10,527 bases of DNA. Source: JALXCH01 sp964495805. Its GTDB lineage: Bacteria; Calditrichota; Calditrichia; RBG-13-44-9. Within the stretch, counting starts at the first letter, position 1; every line of letters begins with the position of its first letter. Shown here in pieces: positions 5,930 to 10,527 of the stretch. Made by a program: the position numbers and the translations under genes. The stretch is from the NCBI GenBank assembly GCA_964495805.1, contig CAZBWV010000110.1, forward strand, positions 1-10,527. Direction: 5' to 3'. A model generated the notes under the pieces. That model saw only the letters and a list, made by a program, of their open reading frames with translations. It was not told where the DNA came from and did not search any database.

Positions 5930-6706
5930 TTACCGCTGGAGCAACGCATCGCGTTTCTTATTCCATTGTACCCAGTCGGATTTTGCATCCTGCACCGGAT
6001 CGAATTCCGATTTTTCGTAGCTGCCATCGGGACGAACCACAATTTGTTGCTGGGCTTTAATAATCTCCAGCCACTCTTCCATGCTCACATCCCGGGGACC
6101 CGCCACATCGGTAGGACCGGAAACATCCTGCGGAGGCCAGGCTGGTTTTACCTGCTTCTCTCCGCCGGCTTTTTCCTGAGGTCCCTGCTCTTGCATCCCC
6201 ATACTCGGATTGTAAGGTTTCACCTCCACTGCTCCATCGTACACACGGAGCTGAGTGGTGGAATCCGGTTCCACATCAATCCGATAAATCGTTCCACGCA
6301 CGGCAATAACGGCAGAGGGAGATTTCACTTTAAAATAATCGTCCTTGGAAAATATTTTACGAACTGTGGACCAGAGCTTTCCCACACTCAGGAACGATTC
6401 CGCTTTGACGTTTTGTTCGGTAACGACTACTTCTTCCAGCGTGTAGATGGAATTTTCGTCGATGCGAATCACATCACCATTTTTCAGGGTAATTTCGCAG
6501 CGCGATTCTTTGCGCGTCTCAATCTTATCCCCGGGGAACACGTCCATATTAAAATGAGCCATTTGCAGCTGGGAACTTCCCGCACGGATCACAAACACAC
6601 GGTTCAACGGAAAGGTAATCTTCCCTACCGGTTCCTGTGCTGCACCGACAAATATCACCACCGTTCCCACCAGGGCCAACAATACGCTACGGATCAAACG
6701 ATTCAT
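5930..6706 (-). CDS. Exported FecR-domain protein
   Basis: A 258-residue protein with a signal peptide (residues 1 to about 24, core LLALVGTVVIFVG, ending GAAQ). The FecR domain spans about 55-160, with the expected GDKIET, LKNGDVIRIDENS, FKVKSPSAVIAVRGT and LRVYDGAVEV elements (beta-rich). The last 90 residues are polar, with a short run of related units (DVSGP, DVAGP, RDVS at about 194-208) and a C-terminal amphipathic stretch. Classical FecR is an anti-sigma protein with a cytoplasmic N-terminus and a central membrane span. Here the N-terminus is a secretion signal and no sigma factor gene is next to it, so a purely periplasmic or surface role is more likely; the ligand is unknown. ATG 6706 follows GGGGAGG. 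It is last in the operon, 47 bases after the CsgG-family gene and just before the terminator. Confidence 0.85.
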   Translation of the reverse strand: MNRLIRSVLLALVGTVVIFVGAAQEPVGKITFPLNRVFVIRAGSSQLQMAHFNMDVFPGDKIETRKESRCEITLKNGDVIRIDENSIYTLEEVVVTEQNVKAESFLSVGKLWSTVRKIFSKDDYFKVKSPSAVIAVRGTIYRIDVEPDSTTQLRVYDGAVEVKPYNPSMGMQEQGPQEKAGGEKQVKPAWPPQDVSGPTDVAGPRDVSMEEWLEIIKAQQQIVVRPDGSYEKSEFDPVQDAKSDWVQWNKKRDALLQR

Positions 6707-6753
6707 AATAAGCCTCCCCGCTTCAATTGGATCGAAAGCTGGAATTAACGAAT

Positions 6754-7653
6754 TTATTTCAAACGCACCATATCACCTTTTTTAATCCCGGTTCCGGAAA
6801 TAATGATGGCTTTGCAGGCTTTTCCGTTTGCCACATCCTGAACCACTTTAATTTTACCCACCATCTGTTCTTCGCTCCCCAGCGAAAGGCCGGTATCGGG
6901 ATCGATCAGTTCTTCCCCTTTGGAATAGACCACGAACTCCATCCCCGGTTTCACACCACCTGCCGAACCCGGTTTCATATACAGCGTGTTGTCCGGATTC
7001 ACCTTGATGACTTTCCCTTCCCAGGGGATCTTTTCCATCGCTTTTTCGATAGCCTGCACACACTTTTGAATGGCTTTGCGAGAAGCTTTTCCCACCAGCG
7101 TGTTATCCCAATGGGTGGGATTGCCAAAATTGATGTCTTTGATGGCAATATTGTCCAATCCGGTGGAAGAGGCTTCGCCCACTGCGGTTTCTGCCAGTAC
7201 AATTTCGCCGGTAGTGGTGTTTACCAGACGGATATCTACCACGGCACGGGCTTTGCGTTTGGTGAGTTTGCCACCCAATCCTAACTTCCCGATGGAACCA
7301 CCAATACCACTCTTTTTTTCGCCGAATTCCGAAATGCTCCCGGTAACCATTATCTCCACACCCAACAGTTTACCCACCTGGGCAGCGCTTTGCGGTGTTA
7401 CCGCACCACTCATTCCCAGGCCCTGTTCTTCCAGAATGCGATTAAGTTCTTCCCGTTCAATCACCATAAACTTACCCGATTTGACCAGCTCGGTCACTAA
7501 CATATCTGCCAATCCCTGACCAATGTTGTGCCCCCAACCGCTCCGATCTTCAAAATCGACCACGGCAATCCGCTTTTTTAAACCCTGTAAATCTCCGGCA
7601 AATGCAGAGAGAACAAACAATACGACTAAAAAGAAAACTCCTGAACGCTTCAT
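6754..7653 (-). CDS. CsgG-family exported protein with C-terminal beta-rich domain
   Basis: A 299-residue protein. Signal peptide at 1-19 (AFAG-D). The CsgG domain spans about 27-205: KKRIAVVDFEDRSG, GLADMLVTELVKSGKFMVIEREELNRILEEQ, then GVEIMVTGSISEF and VVDIRLVNTTTGEIV, the classic alpha/beta pattern. A glycine-rich insert (GIGGSIGKLGLGGKL, 116-130) lies where CsgG has its membrane-inserting strands; this is inferred from position only. Residues about 212-299 form a further domain (GKVIKV, LYMKPGSAGGVKPGMEF, GDMVRLK) like the C-terminal domain seen in FlgT-type proteins. Curli CsgG is a lipoprotein secretion channel. This one has no lipobox cysteine, and no curlin genes are present, so secretion of curli is not implied. 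ATG 7653 follows AAGGAG. It starts 19 bases after the preceding gene of the operon. Confidence 0.87.
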   Translation of the reverse strand: MKRSGVFFLVVLFVLSAFAGDLQGLKKRIAVVDFEDRSGWGHNIGQGLADMLVTELVKSGKFMVIEREELNRILEEQGLGMSGAVTPQSAAQVGKLLGVEIMVTGSISEFGEKKSGIGGSIGKLGLGGKLTKRKARAVVDIRLVNTTTGEIVLAETAVGEASSTGLDNIAIKDINFGNPTHWDNTLVGKASRKAIQKCVQAIEKAMEKIPWEGKVIKVNPDNTLYMKPGSAGGVKPGMEFVVYSKGEELIDPDTGLSLGSEEQMVGKIKVVQDVANGKACKAIIISGTGIKKGDMVRLK

Positions 7654-7672
7654 CGATACAACTCCTTATGAA

Positions 7673-8884
7673 TTATGGTTGTTTCTTGGATAATTTTGCC
7701 GTAATCGTATTTTGCGTTACATTAATCACTTCTACGACAAAGGGAGAAAAATCCTTTAACGCCATCTCTTCGGCAATTTTATTGGCCGTTGTTTTGGCTT
7801 CTAATTCCAATTCGGCGGTGTGATTGGAAAAGTCGCGTTGATACACTTTGCTCACGTTGCGAATCATCACGGGCAGTAAGCTTTTAAATTTCACCAGGTC
7901 GGAATAAGAGGCGACATCTAACAGCCTTAAATTGACCATGGTACCGGCGGAGAGGTCTTTTTGCCAGCGCGCAACAATCTTGTCTCCTAATTCTTCTGCG
8001 GCAGCTTTTGCCGCCCGTTCCAGCGCCATTGTTCCGCCGGTTAACTGATCGATATGGGCAGCGGCGGCTTGCTTCATGGCTGTGGCCAGCACACTTCCGT
8101 CATCTGCCCGAACCGCACGTAAATTAATGGTTGCCTGGCAGGAGACCATTCCCGCCTGACGGAGCACTGCCGGACTCCCTGAAGCGGCTTTGGAGAAAGC
8201 TTTGCCGATAATTAAAATTTCCGCTCCCGCCTGTGTGGCAATCATCCGGGCAGCCGCCTCGTCGCCATTCAATGCTGCCACCACCGCATCTTTCTTAATC
8301 TTGTGCACCGCTACCGCCCGATCGACAAATGGGAATCCCTTTTCCATCAGCACACTCATGATGGCATTTTCGGAGGTGTTCATATCCACCGACCAGCCCC
8401 AGTATGGATTCCCCATGTTTTTCTCATCGACAATCACCATTAAACGAGGTTTCCCCTTCCGCGCCATCAGTACGCCAATGGCTTCCAGGTCGCTTTTTAA
8501 ATCACCTTTTTTTACCACTGCACGGATGGTCACTTCCAGAATATTATCGCCGCGACGATTCTCACCAATGATTTCGTATTTCTGAACATATCCCCGGGAT
8601 TGTCGGTAAATATTATCTTCCACCAACATATAATTTTTTACCAGAGTTTCCGATTGTACCATGGTGCCGACAACCTGCTCCACCGCTGCGCGCAGGGCAT
8701 TGTCCAGGGCATCATCCCGGGCTTTGGCCTCGTCTCCGCCGATAATTGCCCCTACCCCTTTGGCGATGACTTCCTGGGTGTCGCTTCCCATGGTATCGCT
8801 CTGGGCAAACAACGTCCAGGTGCTGAGTAGCAGGATCACTAAAAGAATAACACTCTGTTGAATCGGAATTTTTCGTGCAGCCAT
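7673..8884 (-). CDS. Exported FlgT-N/LPP20-like envelope protein
   Basis: A 403-residue protein with a signal peptide (1-28, core VILLVILLLSTWTLFAQ). Residues about 38-125 carry the pattern of flagellar assembly protein T N-terminal and LPP20-type domains: VIAKGVGAIIGGDEAKARDDAL, NALRAAVEQVVGTMV, ending in ILEVTIRAVV. A middle segment begins KPRLMVIVDEKN (145-156) and continues through AGAEILIIGKAF (219-230), resembling a periplasmic alpha/beta FlgT middle domain. The C-terminus is again beta/alpha. Together with the following CsgG-family gene it contains the parts found in one FlgT polypeptide. I start at ATG 8884-8882 because GAGGAG lies upstream; the in-frame extension toward 9031 would cross the intergenic hairpin and lacks a signal peptide. 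No other flagellar gene is in the window, so a flagellar role is not supported. Confidence 0.78.
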   Translation of the reverse strand: MAARKIPIQQSVILLVILLLSTWTLFAQSDTMGSDTQEVIAKGVGAIIGGDEAKARDDALDNALRAAVEQVVGTMVQSETLVKNYMLVEDNIYRQSRGYVQKYEIIGENRRGDNILEVTIRAVVKKGDLKSDLEAIGVLMARKGKPRLMVIVDEKNMGNPYWGWSVDMNTSENAIMSVLMEKGFPFVDRAVAVHKIKKDAVVAALNGDEAAARMIATQAGAEILIIGKAFSKAASGSPAVLRQAGMVSCQATINLRAVRADDGSVLATAMKQAAAAHIDQLTGGTMALERAAKAAAEELGDKIVARWQKDLSAGTMVNLRLLDVASYSDLVKFKSLLPVMIRNVSKVYQRDFSNHTAELELEAKTTANKIAEEMALKDFSPFVVEVINVTQNTITAKLSKKQP

Positions 8885-8987
8885 GAGAAATCTCTCCTCA
8901 GGTAACATCAACTGTTTTTTATTGCATCCAATTATAACACATTTTTCCGGAAAATTCTCCTGAAAAATATACTTCATTAATACGACA

Positions 8988-9021
8988 GGTGGGAGACAGA
9001 GCAATTTCTCCATCTCCCACC
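8988..9021 (-). other. Strong intergenic RNA hairpin inside the operon
   Basis: In minus-strand RNA GGUGGGAGAUGGAG (9021-9008) pairs over 14 continuous positions with CUCUGUCUCCCACC (9001-8988) around the loop AAAUUG. Two pairs are U-G/G-U and would be mismatches on the other strand, which points to an RNA structure in the operon transcript. No U-run follows, so it is more likely a transcript stabiliser, processing site or weak attenuator than a terminator. Confidence 0.7.
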
Positions 9022-9054
9022 GCCATTTCAATCTTCAGTGTCCGCCAATCTATC

Positions 9055-10215
9055 CTATAATTTCGACTTCAGGTTCCGAATGATATTCAGTGCTTCCGTA
9101 CCGGATACCGGTCCCAGAGGTTTAAACGTTCCATCATCAAATCCGGGCATAATGCCTCGTGTGGAAACGGTCATAATGGCATTAAACACCGGGGAGGTGT
9201 TGTTGACGTCGGCAAAGGGAGAGGTTTGACCGAAGAACCTGGTTTCCAGGCTCGGATCGTTCCAGTAACGAACCAGGAATTTCTCGATGAGCCGGGCAAA
9301 TTCAGCTCGATTTACCTTTTCATCGGGATGAAATTTGCCGTCGGGCATCAGTTCCAGCACCCCTTTGGAAAGGGCTTCCTGAATAAACGATTTAGCCCAG
9401 TGATTTTCCGGAACGTCAGGAGGAAGTTCCTGGCCGGAAATCACTTTCTCCTGTTTACCCATCACGTCTTCTGTTGGCGGACGCCAGGCAGCCTGAGTTG
9501 CCTGAGGTGCCTGCCGGAAGATTTTTTGGAGCGGTAGTTCCAGAACAAACAGCACCGCAACATCGGCTCGGGTAATTTCCTTTTGTGCGGCAATTTTTCG
9601 CAATTCCGGTCGCTGACCCGCAACTGCAGATTTATAAGCAGCCAGATCTTTAATGGCTTTGTCCGCTTTCATGTTCGTTTTATCAATTTCCAGAACCATT
9701 CCATAAGCGGTTTGAGCCTCGTTGTACATGCCCGCCTCTTTGTAAATGTCGCCAAGAGTCATATACGCTTCGACCATTGCCTTTTTACGATTCGGCACAC
9801 CCGAGTCGGGAATTTGTTTAATGGCTTTTTTTACTTCCTTGATGGCATCTTCATATTTTCCCTGTTTGGCTTTTACCCGGGCACGGACAATTTTTGCAGG
9901 GACCCATTTTCCATCCAGGTCCAGCGCTTTGTTGGCCATTTCCATGGCTTGCTTCAGATTGCCCTGTTCCAGATAAACCCATGCCATACCTTCGTATGCC
10001 GGAGCGAATTTAGGATTTAACTCCTTAGCCTGTTGAAATTCGAACATGGCATCTTCCAGCTTGCCCTGATCGAAAAGCGCTTTTCCGCGATCGTAGTGAA
10101 TGGGTGGAGAATCCACTACGGAAGCAGCTTTCCGGGCTTTTTGTCCGCCACCGCACCCGACCAGGTAAAACAAAACGAGAAAGACACCGAAAATACTCAA
10201 AATTTTTCGTACCAT
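9055..10215 (-). CDS. TPR- and SLH-domain lipoprotein
   Basis: A 386-residue protein. The N-terminus is a lipoprotein signal with lipobox LVGC, so C21 is the lipidated residue, followed by GGG. Four tetratricopeptide-like repeats span about 40-70, 74-104, 108-137 and 148-181 (for example YDRGKALFDQGKLEDAMFEF). After a half SLH motif (ITRADVAVLFVLEL, 214-227) come two S-layer-homology segments at about 264-315 (NHWAKSFIQEALSKGV, PDGKFHPDEKVNRAEFARLI) and 334-380 (FADVNN, GIMPGFDDGTFKPLGPVSGTEAL). TPRs bind proteins; SLH domains bind cell-wall or secondary polymers. I infer an outer-membrane lipoprotein scaffold that tethers the envelope and recruits partners. ATG 10215 follows GAGGGGG. It starts 18 bases after the upstream gene and is separated from the next gene by 170 bases that contain a strong RNA hairpin. 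Confidence 0.88.
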   Translation of the reverse strand: MVRKILSIFGVFLVLFYLVGCGGGQKARKAASVVDSPPIHYDRGKALFDQGKLEDAMFEFQQAKELNPKFAPAYEGMAWVYLEQGNLKQAMEMANKALDLDGKWVPAKIVRARVKAKQGKYEDAIKEVKKAIKQIPDSGVPNRKKAMVEAYMTLGDIYKEAGMYNEAQTAYGMVLEIDKTNMKADKAIKDLAAYKSAVAGQRPELRKIAAQKEITRADVAVLFVLELPLQKIFRQAPQATQAAWRPPTEDVMGKQEKVISGQELPPDVPENHWAKSFIQEALSKGVLELMPDGKFHPDEKVNRAEFARLIEKFLVRYWNDPSLETRFFGQTSPFADVNNTSPVFNAIMTVSTRGIMPGFDDGTFKPLGPVSGTEALNIIRNLKSKL

Positions 10216-10233
10216 GTTTCAGCCCCCTCTACA

Positions 10234-10527
10234 TTAGTCAAGAATAATCATTACCTTACATTGCTGTAAGAAATTTAAGTTTTGCGCTGCCGCGCGTATC
10301 CGTTCTGCATCCTGGTTGGAAATAACCACATCCGTTTTCAACGGACCGGCAACGCGAATAGCTTTGACAATAAGCGGGTTATTCTTCACCCGATCGTTTG
10401 TTTTGGCACGTTCCAGGTCCTTCTCGTAACCAACCACACCGATTTGCAAAGCATATTCCCGGCTCACCCGACCGGTGCCGTACACTTCCTGATTATTTTC
10501 GTCCAGAATCTTTGGAGCCAATGCCGG
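10234..10527 (-). CDS. C-terminal end of an unrecognised protein, probably LPP20/FlgT-like
   Basis: The frame is open to the window edge and ends in TAA at 10236-10234. The 97 visible residues begin PALAPKILDENNQEVYG, continue SREYALQIGVVGYEKDLERAK, then PLIVKAIRVAG, DVVISNQDAERIRAAAQNL, and end CKVMIILD. No ATG lies in frame before this, so the true start is outside. The pattern (YG.G..SREYA) resembles the C-termini of exported proteins often found beside FlgT/LPP20 genes, but I cannot name a family with confidence. It is the most upstream visible member of the operon. Confidence 0.7.
   Translation of the reverse strand, partial: PALAPKILDENNQEVYGTGRVSREYALQIGVVGYEKDLERAKTNDRVKNNPLIVKAIRVAGPLKTDVVISNQDAERIRAAAQNLNFLQQCKVMIILD

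Noticed and set aside
5921..6748. Plus-strand open frame of 275 codons opposite the FecR-domain gene
   Set aside because: It has no recognisable domain, is rich in His/Phe/Arg as antisense frames are, and lies wholly over a well-supported gene with signal peptide and ribosome site.

Overview
The window is ordinary-looking bacterial chromosome of roughly half G+C. It has no tRNA, rRNA, CRISPR array or mobile element that I can see. The organism is an envelope-bearing (Gram-negative type) bacterium: there is a lipoprotein with a clear lipobox, a CsgG/FlgT-type pore and assembly family, and an exported multiheme cytochrome c. The mixture suggests an anaerobe or microaerobe of a deep FCB-type lineage such as Calditrichota, but that placement is only a guess. 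The strongest organism-level statement is that it decodes UGA as selenocysteine: two separate genes run straight through an in-frame UGA, and each UGA is followed at 16-17 nt by a bacterial-type SECIS hairpin.

Layout. (1) Bases 1-1067, minus strand: the N-terminal 355 residues of an exported multiheme cytochrome c with Sec at residue 114 and at least three CxxCH heme sites. A naive gene finder would end it at the UGA (726-728). (2) 1331-2050, minus: an RluA-family pseudouridine synthase. (3) 2236-4218, minus: a one-chain aconitase-superfamily enzyme that reads like fungal Lys4 homoaconitase. (4) 4219-4413: a divergent AT-rich control region with several palindromes, one of them Fur/PerR-box-like. 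(5) 4414-5148, plus: an exported peroxiredoxin whose peroxidatic residue is Sec104, ending in a strong bidirectional terminator (5171-5203). (6) 5229-5756, minus: a Yip1-type membrane protein with its own likely promoter. (7) 10527 down to 5930, minus: five closely spaced genes forming one probable operon: the C-terminal end of an unrecognised protein, a TPR-SLH lipoprotein, an FlgT-N-like exported protein, a CsgG-family protein and an exported FecR-domain protein, closed by a rho-independent terminator (5867-5910).

How they fit. The left part combines two exported selenoproteins, one for peroxide reduction and one for electron transfer, which suggests selenol-based redox chemistry in the envelope. 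The right part looks like an envelope-assembly module (secretion or pore, peptidoglycan or outer-membrane anchoring, FecR sensing domain) without visible flagellar or curli structural genes. Its substrate is unknown.
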